Shown here in pieces: positions 1 to 8,856 of a DNA stretch of 64,000 bases (the stretch's first letter is position 1; every line of letters begins with the position of its first letter). The position numbers and the translations under genes were made by a program. The notes below the pieces were generated by a model that was not told where the DNA came from, made no database searches, and was given only the letters and a program-made list of their open reading frames with translations. Origin of the DNA: G963556115 sp963678205 (GTDB lineage Bacteria; Planctomycetota; SZUA-567); contig OY782760.1 of the NCBI GenBank assembly GCA_963678205.1, positions 3,038,001 to 3,102,000 on the forward strand, read 5' to 3'.

Positions 1-133
1 CATCACCAATACGCTCTATGGTTTCTTCTGACGTTGTTCTGTCATGGCACATAAAACATCCCAAACGTTCAAATCCTTCCCATGTCAAATCTCCAGGATT
101 CAATGTATAGCCATCAAGAACTACAATCTTCAT
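1..133 (-). CDS. D-2-hydroxyacid dehydrogenase, N-terminal part (runs off the window)
   Basis: The reverse strand from position 133 encodes 44 residues, starting MKIVVLDGYTLNPGDLTWEG and continuing out of the window without a stop. This is the usual start of NAD-dependent D-2-hydroxyacid dehydrogenases of the hydroxypyruvate/glycerate dehydrogenase kind, which reduce 2-keto acids in the cytoplasm. The start follows a GAGG ribosome site and lies 12 bases after the stop of the transketolase C-terminal subunit, so it is the next gene of the same operon. Catalytic residues lie outside the window, so the substrate cannot be judged. Confidence 0.75.
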   Translation of the reverse strand, partial: MKIVVLDGYTLNPGDLTWEGFERLGCFMCHDRTTSEETIERIGD

Positions 134-145
134 ATAATAACCTCC

Positions 146-1075
146 CTATTTCATCAATTCCTCAGCGCTGGCAACAATATTTTCAATCGTTATACCATTT
201 ATTCCCATCAAATATTCATACGGGGCAGATTCACCAAATTTGTCTTGAACCCCAATTCTCTTTACTACACCTTTCCCGGCTTCAGCCACTACTTCACAAA
301 CAGCACTACCTAAGCCATTAAGAATATTATGATCTTCAACCGTTATAATTTTACCAATTTCTGCAATACACCTCTGCACTGCTTTTATATCTAAAGGCTT
401 AATAGTATGCATATCAAGAAGTCTTACAGAGATACCCTTTGACTCCAATTCTTCAGCTGCTTCTATAGCTTTGGACATAATATCACCATTTGCAATAATA
501 GCAATATCACTACCATCTTTTAACTGAAATGCCTTACCTATTTCAAATTCTGACGTTTCATCATAAACAAATGGAACAGGATCCCTCGTAAAGCGTAAAT
601 ATACAGGCCCGTCATAAGATGCTGCAGCATGCACAAGCTTCTTAGCAGAATAAAAATCTGCTGGCATAATTACAGTCATATTTGGGATTGTACGAAGAAT
701 CCCCATATCCTCAATACACTGATGACTGGCACCATCATTTGCAGGAGTAAACCCTCCATGTGAGCAGGCAATTTTTACATTTTGCTTAGGATAACAAATT
801 TCCTGACGAATTTGCTCTACCATACGCATACTGCCAAATACTGCATAAGTAGTAACGAATGGAATCTTACCTGTTGTTGCCAAACCGGCTGCGACACCAG
901 CTGCATTCTGCTCAGCAATCCCCACATTCACATGCTGATGCGGTAATTGTTCAAAAAATGGAACCGTCTTACAAGATTTCCCAATATCAGCATCAACAAC
1001 ATAAATATTCGGGTTTTCTTTACCAAGTTCTAATATAGCTTCACCATAAGCTTCTCTTGTAGCCTTACCTGACAT
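146..1075 (-). CDS. Transketolase, C-terminal subunit
   Basis: A 309-residue protein that corresponds to the pyrimidine-binding and C-terminal domains of transketolase, which moves two-carbon ketol units between sugar phosphates using thiamine diphosphate. The pyrimidine-domain glutamate is seen in VGIAEQNAAGVAAGLA near residue 55, followed by the SHGGFTPANDGASHQ stretch that helps form the active site. The C-terminal third is the transketolase C domain. It lies two bases after the N-terminal subunit and has a strong GGGAGGG ribosome site. Split transketolases of this kind are often found in catabolic operons and need not serve the pentose phosphate pathway; the TRAP genes here suggest a role in using an imported sugar acid or polyol. 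Confidence 0.93.
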   Translation of the reverse strand: MSGKATREAYGEAILELGKENPNIYVVDADIGKSCKTVPFFEQLPHQHVNVGIAEQNAAGVAAGLATTGKIPFVTTYAVFGSMRMVEQIRQEICYPKQNVKIACSHGGFTPANDGASHQCIEDMGILRTIPNMTVIMPADFYSAKKLVHAAASYDGPVYLRFTRDPVPFVYDETSEFEIGKAFQLKDGSDIAIIANGDIMSKAIEAAEELESKGISVRLLDMHTIKPLDIKAVQRCIAEIGKIITVEDHNILNGLGSAVCEVVAEAGKGVVKRIGVQDKFGESAPYEYLMGINGITIENIVASAEELMK

Positions 1076-1077
1076 AA

Positions 1078-1911
1078 TTAAAACCCTCCCTCAACTTCTG
1101 CTAATGCCTGTTCAAATTGCTCATCATTAGGAGCTACTCCATGCCACATTACGACATTCTCCATAAATGAAACTCCCTTACCTTTGACCGTTTTTCCAAC
1201 AATGACCTTGGGTAAACCATTGGTACTACCTCTAATCACATTTAATATATCAACAATCTCTTCCATTTTGTGACCATTAATTTTAAAAGCCTCACAACCA
1301 AATGCGCCGTATTTTGCCCGTAGATCACCGGTGGGCATGACAATATCACAGGTATTGTCATTCTGAAGATTATTGTTATCCACATAAATAATTAGATTAT
1401 CTAATTTATATTTGACTGCAGACATTACAGCTTCCCATATCTGCCCTTCCTGACTTTCTCCATCCCCTACAATACAAAACACTCTATAACTCTTACCATC
1501 ACGCTTTGCGACAATGGCCATACCTACCGCAGTAGAAAGCCCTTGACCAAGCGAACCAGTACTAATATCTACACCGGGACATACTTTCATATCCGGATGT
1601 CCCTGAAGAATAGAACCCTGCTTCCTCAAGGTATAAATAGTATCATATGGGAAAAAACCCCTTAATGCTAAGCATGAATACAGTACAGGACAGACGTGCC
1701 CTTTTGATAATACCACACGATCTCGATCCTCCCACGTTGGCTCATCAGGCCGGACATTTATCTCATCAAAATACAGAGCCGTCATAAAATCAGAAGCAGA
1801 TAATGAACCTCCAGGATGTCCTGATTGTGCTCTATGAATCATTGTCAAAAGTGTTTTTCTCAACTCTTTAGCTTTCTCTTTCAGAAAGTCTATTTTTTCA
1901 TCTTTATTCAT
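1078..1911 (-). CDS. Transketolase, N-terminal subunit
   Basis: A 277-residue protein carrying the thiamine-diphosphate-binding domain of transketolase. Visible landmarks are HRAQSGHPGGSLSA near residue 25, SKGHVCPVLYS near residue 70, and the diphosphate and magnesium motif from GDGESQEGQIWEA to DNNNLQND around residues 148-185. With the adjacent C-terminal subunit it should make a complete heterotetrameric enzyme. The length is usual for the split form. The ribosome site is AAGGGA. It lies 50 bases after the dehydrogenase gene and shares its operon. Confidence 0.93.
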   Translation of the reverse strand: MNKDEKIDFLKEKAKELRKTLLTMIHRAQSGHPGGSLSASDFMTALYFDEINVRPDEPTWEDRDRVVLSKGHVCPVLYSCLALRGFFPYDTIYTLRKQGSILQGHPDMKVCPGVDISTGSLGQGLSTAVGMAIVAKRDGKSYRVFCIVGDGESQEGQIWEAVMSAVKYKLDNLIIYVDNNNLQNDNTCDIVMPTGDLRAKYGAFGCEAFKINGHKMEEIVDILNVIRGSTNGLPKVIVGKTVKGKGVSFMENVVMWHGVAPNDEQFEQALAEVEGGF

Positions 1912-1961
1912 AATATTTCCCTTAATATATCGCTATATAAATTCAACCAAATCTATAAAAT

Positions 1962-2723
1962 TTAATCCATATGAGAGCCACCATTAATATCAATATCCTC
2001 ACCGGTAATATACGATGATTCATCCGAAGCAAGAAAGCAAACAGTTGAGGCTATTTCATCAGGGCGTCCCATACGTTTGACAGGAATATCAGCACATAAT
2101 TTTTTCTGATCTTCTTCTGACTCAACCCCACCACGAATATCAGTAGCACAAATTCCAGGGTTTACAGAGTTTACAGTTACACCACCATCACCAATTTCAC
2201 GTACAATAGCCTTACTAAAAGCAAGTATACCTGCCTTAGCTGCAGAATAATGTGAGCCGCCAAAAACACCACCGCCACGCTTTGCAGAAACAGAACTTAT
2301 ATTTATAATTCTTCCATATTTGTTCTCAAGCATACTTGGTAATACCGACTTTACCATTCTAAAGACCCCATTAAGATCTACATCAATAATCAAGTTCCAG
2401 TCAGCTTCACTCATATCAGCAAATTTTTTCTTTTGAGTTATTCCTGCATTATTTACAAGAATGTCAATCTTACCATATGTCTTAATAATATCTTCTGCCA
2501 TCTCTATCAAAGTATCAAGTTGTGTAACGTTGGCAACACATCCCTTTGCCTCAATTCCTTTACTAATTAGTTTTTCAACATTTGCCTCAACACCTTCTTC
2601 ATTGATATCGCATATAACTACAATAGCTCCCTGCTCTCCTAAAGCTTCTGCAATTGAAATTCCTAAACCTCTTACTGAACCTGCACCTGAAACTAATGCA
2701 ACTCTACCACTAAGATCAAACAT
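1962..2723 (-). CDS. Short-chain dehydrogenase/reductase (SDR)
   Basis: A 253-residue classical SDR. The Rossmann nucleotide-binding turn is GAGSVRGLGISIAEALG at residues 14-30, a longer turn than TGxxxGIG. NNAGI lies near residue 90. The catalytic Ser and Tyr-x-x-x-Lys are in ISSVSAKRGGGVFGGSHYSAAKAG around residues 143-165. The protein ends with the usual SSYITGEDIDINGG stretch, typical of sugar, polyol or 3-oxoacyl reductases. It should act in the cytoplasm as an NAD(P)-dependent alcohol/ketone oxidoreductase. Its place between the TRAP permease and transketolase genes suggests that it oxidises the imported polyol or sugar acid. The substrate cannot be read from the sequence. Confidence 0.9.
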   Translation of the reverse strand: MFDLSGRVALVSGAGSVRGLGISIAEALGEQGAIVVICDINEEGVEANVEKLISKGIEAKGCVANVTQLDTLIEMAEDIIKTYGKIDILVNNAGITQKKKFADMSEADWNLIIDVDLNGVFRMVKSVLPSMLENKYGRIINISSVSAKRGGGVFGGSHYSAAKAGILAFSKAIVREIGDGGVTVNSVNPGICATDIRGGVESEEDQKKLCADIPVKRMGRPDEIASTVCFLASDESSYITGEDIDINGGSHMD

Positions 2724-2763
2724 CTTTTCCCTTCCATATCAAATATCAAAAATACAAATAATT

Positions 2764-4047
2764 TTAATCAATTAATAAATTTGGTAAAACAAGCACAACA
2801 TCAGAAATATATGTTATTATTACTAGTATTATAAATCCAACAATATAGAATGGAGCAGACTGCATTATGGATTCATGTAATTTACAATTAGCAATTTTAC
2901 TCGCCAAATTTAAACATAATCCTACAGGAGGAGTCACTAAGCCAAGACAGAGATTAAAGACAAGCACAACACCGAAATGAATAGGATCAATACCAACATT
3001 CATACATAAAGGATATAAAATTGGAACAAATATAACCAATGCTGCACTAGCCTCCACAAACATACCAATAATCAGCATTAATATATTAATCATTAGTAAA
3101 ATAAGATATTTATTCTGTGTAAAATCAAAAATAAAATCGCTCATAATTGCCGGAACTTGCGCAATAACAATTAAATATGAATATAACTTTGCAGCACCAA
3201 TCAACAACATAATTGACGAAACCAAAAGAGAAGACTGCTTAAAAATACGGTAAAGTTTTTCTACGCTATTGATTCCCCGGTAAATGAAAATACCAACAAA
3301 TAATGAGTATACTGCTGCAATTGCCGCTGCTTCTGTTACAGTGAATACACCAAACAAAATTCCACCAATCACTATAAATGGCATCAGTATTGCCCAAAAT
3401 ACAGAAATAAAGCTATTAACTTTTTCTTTAAAAGAACATTTAGGATGCCTAGGGTAATTACGCTTTTTGGCAATCACAGCCACAGCGATCATAAGCCCGA
3501 CACCAAAAAGTATACCTGGAATTGCCCCAGCAATAAATAATTTCGTAACCGATGTACCAGTTATTATACCATATACAACCATAGTTATACTCGGAGGGAT
3601 TATTGGCCCCAAACCACTTGAGAACGCAGTTACAGAAGCAGCAAATCCTTTTTCGTATTTTTCTCTAATCATTGATGGGATCAAAATACCACCAATTGAA
3701 GAGGTGTCAGCTACAGCAGAACCAGAAATACCCCCGAAAAACATACTAGCAAGAATATTAATTTGCGCCAACCCTCCCTGAAATGAACCAACAATTGTAT
3801 TACAAAACTTAACTATTCGTTCAGTTATCCCCCCTTCCCCCATAGCATTTCCTGCAACTATAAAGAGAGGTATTGCCATCAATGGAAATGAATCCATCCC
3901 TGCAAAAATTCGTTGCATAAAAATTGAAATAGGTTCATCTAAAACAATTATTAATGCAGTAAAACTTGCAATCCCTAATGACGCAGCTATTGAGACACCA
4001 GTCACTGCAAGTATTAAAAAAACAATAAGTAAACTTCCTATTAACAT
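2764..4047 (-). CDS. TRAP transporter large permease subunit (DctM family)
   Basis: A protein of about 427 residues with roughly twelve hydrophobic helices, the DctM-type membrane subunit that carries out sodium-coupled uptake with a periplasmic binding protein. Family marks include AIPLFIVAGNAMGEGGITERIV, FFGGISGSAVADTSSIGGILIP and SGLGPIIPPSITMVVYGI. An in-frame TTG lies further upstream at 4083, but the ATG at 4047 is preceded at the right distance by GGAG and starts a typical N-terminus (MLIGSLLIVFLI), so it is preferred. An unusually long 327-base gap separates it from the small subunit gene, where these genes normally touch. Confidence 0.93.
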   Translation of the reverse strand: MLIGSLLIVFLILAVTGVSIAASLGIASFTALIIVLDEPISIFMQRIFAGMDSFPLMAIPLFIVAGNAMGEGGITERIVKFCNTIVGSFQGGLAQINILASMFFGGISGSAVADTSSIGGILIPSMIREKYEKGFAASVTAFSSGLGPIIPPSITMVVYGIITGTSVTKLFIAGAIPGILFGVGLMIAVAVIAKKRNYPRHPKCSFKEKVNSFISVFWAILMPFIVIGGILFGVFTVTEAAAIAAVYSLFVGIFIYRGINSVEKLYRIFKQSSLLVSSIMLLIGAAKLYSYLIVIAQVPAIMSDFIFDFTQNKYLILLMINILMLIIGMFVEASAALVIFVPILYPLCMNVGIDPIHFGVVLVFNLCLGLVTPPVGLCLNLASKIANCKLHESIMQSAPFYIVGFIILVIITYISDVVLVLPNLLID

Positions 4048-4374
4048 TACTATCTCCAAGAATCCTACAACAGCTTTAAACAACTGTAATCATGGATTAT
4101 GCAAAACACACAATTCACTATTTACATAGTTAAAATTTCATTTGGCTAATAAAGGCATGCTGAAAGCGACATTGACATTTCGTAAATTTTGCTACTTCTA
4201 GGTGTGAATACACAGTTCATTCAAAATTAAATAAGATATATTCCTCAAAAAATATTAACTTCATAGTACAACTTTACATATTTTAAATCTAATAATTGTT
4301 ACTTTTAGCAATATCTCTATGCAATACAACTAAAAGCAACACATTGACACTTTAAGGAAATACTCTTATAGATA
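4048..4374. other. Untranslated gap between TRAP subunit genes
   Basis: No open frame or recognisable relic lies here. The two TRAP membrane subunit genes are normally contiguous or overlapping, so the gap is odd. The only structure seen is the short word ACATTGACA occurring twice in direct orientation, near 4168 and 4342, which may mark an inserted or deleted small element. Confidence 0.4.
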
Positions 4375-4863
4375 CTAACACTGAGAATTATCTTTATTAA
4401 CTAATATGTTATAACAACGCTCAACAATAAATATAATTGCAATTATAGTACCAATTAAAAATGGTAAATATGCCCAATACATTCTAATTTTCAGTCCTGT
4501 GATAAGACGCCTATAAGCTACAGGAAGAATCCTATCACATGAGACCAACATTATAACAGCAAACGCCAACTCAGCTACCATAATATATATCTTATATAAT
4601 TTATTCCATATTGAATTCTGGACAAAAAGAGAATCAAGCATATCAATACGAATTGTACTCTTATCTCTTATAACTATACCATACGATACTATCGTCACAC
4701 ATATACTTGCATACCTCGCATACTCTTCAAACCAAATAGAAGGGCTTTTAAAAGCATAACGTGTAAATACCTGCCAAAAGAGAATTACGATAATACTCAA
4801 TAAAAGCAATGACAAAACACTCATTATTATCTTTTCAAAATTGTCAAATAATTTTGTAATCAT
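4375..4863 (-). CDS. TRAP transporter small permease subunit (DctQ family)
   Basis: A 162-residue protein with four predicted membrane helices, near residues 12-32, 48-65, 90-108 and 128-148. The family signature FWQVFTRYAFKSPSIWFEEYARYA is complete at residues 29-52. DctQ proteins join the large permease subunit and assist in substrate handover from the binding protein. It lies 36 bases after the binding-protein gene. The sequence gives no substrate. Confidence 0.9.
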   Translation of the reverse strand: MITKLFDNFEKIIMSVLSLLLLSIIVILFWQVFTRYAFKSPSIWFEEYARYASICVTIVSYGIVIRDKSTIRIDMLDSLFVQNSIWNKLYKIYIMVAELAFAVIMLVSCDRILPVAYRRLITGLKIRMYWAYLPFLIGTIIAIIFIVERCYNILVNKDNSQC

Positions 4864-4899
4864 ATAATTCTACCTTGTACCAAAATAAATTCTTAATAA

Positions 4900-5892
4900 T
4901 TATTTTTTAGAATCAATCATTTTGAATACTACATTAAGATTAGGATACTTTGAATGAACATTTTCTTTAATTACGGATATCCATTTTGCCTTTTCCTCAG
5001 GCGTTAGCTGTAAAATAGTTACTTTTGGGCTTTCTCTCCATTCAGAAAGAATCTTTTCTTCTCTCTTTTCAACACCAGCAGAGTATTCTTCTCCAGCAAT
5101 TTTTGCTGCTTTATCAACTGCATCCTGTACATTTTTAGGCCAAGAATTGTAAGTATCACCCCACATTATAAAACTAACTGCACTATAGATATGTTCGGTC
5201 AATGTAATATATGGTGCAACCTCAAAAATGCTATCATTATATATAACTTCAATTGGATTTTCCTGTGCATCAATCACTCCTTGCTGAAGCGCACCAAAAA
5301 CTTCAGGAAATGCCATTGCCTGTGGGCTTGCACCCCATGCACTCCAACTGTCTAGTGATACTTGGGCATTTGTAACTCGAATCTTAAGTCCTTGTAGATC
5401 AGCTAATTTTGCAACAGGTTTGTTTGCTGTTAAATTCCTAGCACCTCTATACATTACGCCCCTAAGCAAATATCCAGACTCTTCTTCAATCATATCATAA
5501 ATTTTTCGTCCAACTTCAGATGTCCAAACTCTCATAAAATGCTCTTTATCACTATAAACTCCGGGCATAAAACCAAGCGCACAGATTGGAGAATAATTCT
5601 GAAGAGTACCACTATCTTCTAGAAGAACCTGCAACGAGTTAATTTGAAGCCCTTCTAGCATTTCACTCCAACTACCCAGCGCATATGCAGGATAAACCTG
5701 AACATTAACTTGCCCATTTGTTTCTTCCTCAACAATACGCTTGAATGTAAGGCTAGCCGTTTGGCGTGGATCAGTAACAGCTCCGCCATGACCGATCTTA
5801 ATGGTAATCTTGCCATCAGCAGCAAAGCTAGAACTCATCAATAAACAAACACACCCCAAAACTGCAATCCAACAAACAAATAGATTTTTCAT
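4900..5892 (-). CDS. TRAP transporter solute-binding protein (DctP family)
   Basis: A 330-residue periplasmic protein with a clear signal peptide (about residues 1-24, ending SSFAADGK). It shows the DctP-type signature KIRVTNAQVSLDSWSAWG followed by MAFPEVFGALQQGVIDAQENP around residues 170-215. The Arg of the first part normally binds the carboxylate of the ligand, so the substrate is probably an organic or sugar acid. A GTG lies one codon upstream of the ATG at 5892; the AGGAG ribosome site fits the ATG. It is the first gene of the TRAP-SDR-transketolase-dehydrogenase operon, and the operon promoter should be in the upstream intergenic region. Confidence 0.93.
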   Translation of the reverse strand: MKNLFVCWIAVLGCVCLLMSSSFAADGKITIKIGHGGAVTDPRQTASLTFKRIVEEETNGQVNVQVYPAYALGSWSEMLEGLQINSLQVLLEDSGTLQNYSPICALGFMPGVYSDKEHFMRVWTSEVGRKIYDMIEEESGYLLRGVMYRGARNLTANKPVAKLADLQGLKIRVTNAQVSLDSWSAWGASPQAMAFPEVFGALQQGVIDAQENPIEVIYNDSIFEVAPYITLTEHIYSAVSFIMWGDTYNSWPKNVQDAVDKAAKIAGEEYSAGVEKREEKILSEWRESPKVTILQLTPEEKAKWISVIKENVHSKYPNLNVVFKMIDSKK

Positions 5893-6692
5893 CACACTTT
5901 CTCCTGATTAAATTTCACAAAACAAACTTATATTATTCAACCATTCAATATAAAAAATGGTCACAACACTACATTATTATTTAATGGATTTATATTCAAC
6001 AAGAACCATATTTAGCCAATATGACATTAGTCAAAATAAAGCTCTCATAGCATAGGTAATTTGTAGATGAAGTATTTGAAATTTTACTGATATTATTTAT
6101 GTGATACACGTGTAATGCAGCTTACACGGATAAATTACATTGAAATTATATTTTAGATTTGTACGCCAACTTATAATTTCTTCCAACACAAAAAATTATT
6201 ATTTATTAAATTCAAATATTAAAGAACTTAGCTAATATTCAAAGTAATCATAAATTTATTGCCAGCAATTACACAATTTAGATCAAAATGATCATATATT
6301 ATTACATGGAATAATATATTTTACACCAATTTATTGCTTACAGCATATTCAGCTATAAGCCATTATGAGTCCATAGACTAAACTCTTCTTAGTCTTTTAT
6401 ATTAATCTTATGATTTATATAAACAGCTCATACACAACAAGTTAATATACTCATATTTATTAATCAACTATGAGACATAGTTATAAATTTTTTAAACAAA
6501 TAAGCAGAGCCAATCTTGTGCTTAATACGCAAACAATAGACTTGAGTTAAGACTAAATAGTTAATTAATTTATAATTTAATATAGCTTATTTATGAGACA
6601 TAAGCATCAGTCATTTAATTTAATAAGAATTGACGATATCACACACACCGCATCAGAAATGAGAAACAATAACACAAAATCTTTACTAATAA
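5893..6692. other. Long AT-rich intergenic region upstream of the TRAP operon
   Basis: About 800 bases without a supportable gene, between the regulator stop and the binding-protein start (both genes read leftward). It should contain the operon promoter and the GntR operator. I looked for a TGGT-N3-ACCA type FadR palindrome and did not find a convincing one. Many ORF-free AT stretches and no clear relic are seen. Confidence 0.5.
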
Positions 6693-7415
6693 TCAACCTA
6701 TGACATCTAACCAAAATTCAGATGAAGCCCATACAGCATCTCTTATTGCTTCTGCATCTTTACTTTCCATAGAATCAATAATACCCTTGTGGTGATTAAA
6801 AGTATGCTTTACATCATCTTTAGTCAATGATCCTATTGAGTTATAAAACAAAGTATATATTGCAATTCCTTGTTTTATAAAAAATGGATTTCCTGTAGAC
6901 TCCAAAATCATCATATGAAAATCAAAATCAAATTTTCTAATTTTTGCAACGCTATTCTCTTCATTATTATTCATCAACTTCTTTATTTTGTTATTATTTG
7001 CTCTCAAGCGCTTAATCATTGCTTGATCAATTTTTTTAATAGCTAACTCTATTACAGCAACCTCATACACAAATCTATACTCAAAAAAATCCTTTTGTTT
7101 ATTCTGATCATATACAATACTTAGAATTAAAGGATTAAAAACTTCAGAATTTAAGGATTTTGTAATATATGTTCCAATCCCTTTTCTAACTTCTATGACG
7201 CCAAAAACAGATAGCATTTTTAAGGCTTCTCTAATTGAATTTCTTCCAACACCATATTCAGCAGATAATTCAGGTTCAGAAGGCAACTTATCTCCTGGTT
7301 GCAATTCTTTATTCAAAAGCTTTTGAATAAAAGAATTTGTAATCTTTGTAGATATATTACCATCCTTGCCCACCATACCACTTTCAGTATTTTTATTTAC
7401 CATATACCCTAGCAT
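6693..7415 (-). CDS. GntR-family transcriptional regulator (FadR/FCD subfamily)
   Basis: A protein of about 240 residues. The N-terminal winged helix-turn-helix spans about residues 20-90 and includes LPSEPELSAEYGVGRNSIREALKML and a wing (VRKGIGTYI). The C-terminal part is an all-helical FCD ligand domain with the expected spaced Asp/His pattern (DFDFHMMILESTGNPFF, then TFNHHKGIIDSMESKD). FCD regulators usually repress catabolic operons and are released by an organic-acid ligand. Its position just upstream of the TRAP operon, same strand, suggests that it controls that operon. Start candidates are TTG 7421, ATG 7415 and ATG 7403; none has a strong ribosome site. Confidence 0.88.
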   Translation of the reverse strand: MLGYMVNKNTESGMVGKDGNISTKITNSFIQKLLNKELQPGDKLPSEPELSAEYGVGRNSIREALKMLSVFGVIEVRKGIGTYITKSLNSEVFNPLILSIVYDQNKQKDFFEYRFVYEVAVIELAIKKIDQAMIKRLRANNNKIKKLMNNNEENSVAKIRKFDFDFHMMILESTGNPFFIKQGIAIYTLFYNSIGSLTKDDVKHTFNHHKGIIDSMESKDAEAIRDAVWASSEFWLDVIG

Positions 7416-7583
7416 CCTCAATTTTCAAGCACCCACCCATAGGACATCCTACAACCTATGCTTTTAATATACACGACTCTCTCTCTTAGTCAAATAAAAT
7501 ATAATTATTACTTCATTTTTATAATTAACGCTAAAATTAAATATTAATTTTAAATCATTTATTCATTTCAATTTTGCCAGTGC

Positions 7584-7609
7584 AGTGACATAGAAATGGT
7601 AGACACCTA
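7584..7609 (+). repeat. Left terminal inverted repeat of the IS3 element
   Basis: Twenty-six bases identical to the reverse complement of 8821-8846. The first bases, AGTGACATAG, recur at a relic near 61607. Confidence 0.9.
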
Positions 7610-7646
7610 ATTTAAAGAGTGTTTAATAAATTAGGAGGAGTTTATC

Positions 7647-7934
7647 ATGGGCAAACAAAAGAAATATTCACAAGAATTTAAAGACGAAGCGACCAAATTA
7701 GTTACTGAGCAAGGATTCTCATATTCTCAAGCTGCTAGAGATCTTGGTGTCTCTGTCGTAAGCCTTAGACATTGGGTGTTAAAACTATATGGTGATCCTA
7801 GTAATACAAAGACACCTGTAATTACTTCTGAAGCCCAGGAAATGTTGCGAATGCGTAAAGAAATTATTAGGTTAAAAGAAGAGATAAATACCTTAAAAAA
7901 AGCGACAGCGTTCTTTGCAAAAGAGAGCCAGTGA
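7647..7934 (+). CDS. IS3-family transposase OrfA
   Basis: A 95-residue protein with the IS3 OrfA helix-turn-helix: KYSQEFKDEATKLVTEQGFSY at residues 5-25, then SQAARDLGVSVVSLRHWV. A leucine-zipper-like coiled coil (MRKEIIRLKEEINTLKKATAFFAKE) ends the protein. It binds the element ends and, through a programmed -1 frameshift on the A-rich stretch near 7893, should be fused to OrfB to make the active transposase. The start follows AGGAGG. Confidence 0.95.
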   Translation: MGKQKKYSQEFKDEATKLVTEQGFSYSQAARDLGVSVVSLRHWVLKLYGDPSNTKTPVITSEAQEMLRMRKEIIRLKEEINTLKKATAFFAKESQ

Positions 7935-8809
7935 AGTTCGCATGGATTTATTCTCACAGAGCTGAGTATTCAGTAATGAGGATGTGTGTGGTTCTCAAAG
8001 TTAGTAGAAGTGGATATTACAAATATCTGAGTAATACAGGAGTATCAGTTTCTAGTACAAAACGGGCGGCAATAATCTTTCATGCACGGGTATTTCATAA
8101 GAGATCTAAAGGCATATATGGCTATAGAAAGGTTCATGAAGACTTCGAAAAAGAGTTCCCAGAAGTTCCATGCTCACGTGAGACAGTGCATAAAGTAATG
8201 CGTGAAAACAACCTGTTTAACTGTGTTAAAAAGAAACATCGTTATCCAAAGCCAGATAATTCTAAGGTATTTGAATACCCAAAGAATAAGCTTAATAAAA
8301 ATTATAATGCTTCAATCAAGAACTTGAAATGGACTGGTGATATTACCTATATCAGGACTACAAAAGGTTGGGTGTATTTAGCAGTAGTTATGGATTTATT
8401 CTCTAGGAAAATTATAGGCTGGTCTATGAGTACTTATGTAAATTCAGCTCTAACTTGCCAAGCCTTAGAGAATGCTATTGAGCAACGTGATCAATCAGGA
8501 TATTTACTGTATCACAGCGATAGAGGTAGTCAATATAGCAGCTATGAATTTCAGGGCTACCTATTATCAAATAGTATGGAAAGTAGTATGAGTTTGAAGG
8601 GCGATCCCTGGAGCAATGCAGTTAATGAAAACTTTTTCCAAAAACTTAAACATGAATTTATTCGGGGTAGAGTGTTTAAAGACATTGAAACAGCAAGATC
8701 TGAGATATTCTGGTATATCGAGATATTTTATAATAAGCATAGGCGTAATCAGTACTTAGGGTATCTCAGTCCAGTAGAATATGAGAAAAGACATGAAATA
8801 GTGGCGTAG
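7931..8809 (+). CDS. IS3-family transposase OrfB (DDE integrase domain)
   Basis: A 292-residue protein with an HTH_21 segment (HKRSKGIYGYRKVHEDF) and an rve DDE domain. The catalytic acids are visible: Asp in WTGDITYI near residue 136, Asp in YHSDRGSQYSS near residue 196, and Glu in the NAVNENFFQKLKHE stretch near residue 234. The frame opens with GTG at 7931 and overlaps orfA by four bases; expression is expected mainly as the OrfAB frameshift product. No disruption is seen, so the element may be active. Confidence 0.95.
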   Translation: MKFAWIYSHRAEYSVMRMCVVLKVSRSGYYKYLSNTGVSVSSTKRAAIIFHARVFHKRSKGIYGYRKVHEDFEKEFPEVPCSRETVHKVMRENNLFNCVKKKHRYPKPDNSKVFEYPKNKLNKNYNASIKNLKWTGDITYIRTTKGWVYLAVVMDLFSRKIIGWSMSTYVNSALTCQALENAIEQRDQSGYLLYHSDRGSQYSSYEFQGYLLSNSMESSMSLKGDPWSNAVNENFFQKLKHEFIRGRVFKDIETARSEIFWYIEIFYNKHRRNQYLGYLSPVEYEKRHEIVA

Positions 8810-8820
8810 GAAGTTAAAGG

Positions 8821-8846
8821 TAGGTGTCTACCATTTCTATGTCACT
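8821..8846 (-). repeat. Right terminal inverted repeat of the IS3 element
   Basis: A perfect 26-base inverted copy of 7584-7609. Confidence 0.9.
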
Positions 8847-8856
8847 TCACTTCTTA

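Larger units (their letters stand above)
7586..8844 (+). mobile_element. Intact IS3-family insertion sequence
   Basis: An element of about 1.26 kb holding orfA and orfB in the usual overlapping arrangement. The ends are perfect 26-base inverted repeats (AGTGACATAGAAATGGTAGA continuing to ACACCTA) at 7584-7609 and 8821-8846; trimmed to the IS3 convention the element begins TGACATAG and ends CTATGTCA. No target-site duplication is evident (GCAG before, CTTC after), which suggests an old or rearranged insertion. It separates the GntR gene from the integrase and lies 12 bases from the integrase stop. Related ends and orfA starts recur as relics elsewhere in the window. Confidence 0.93.
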
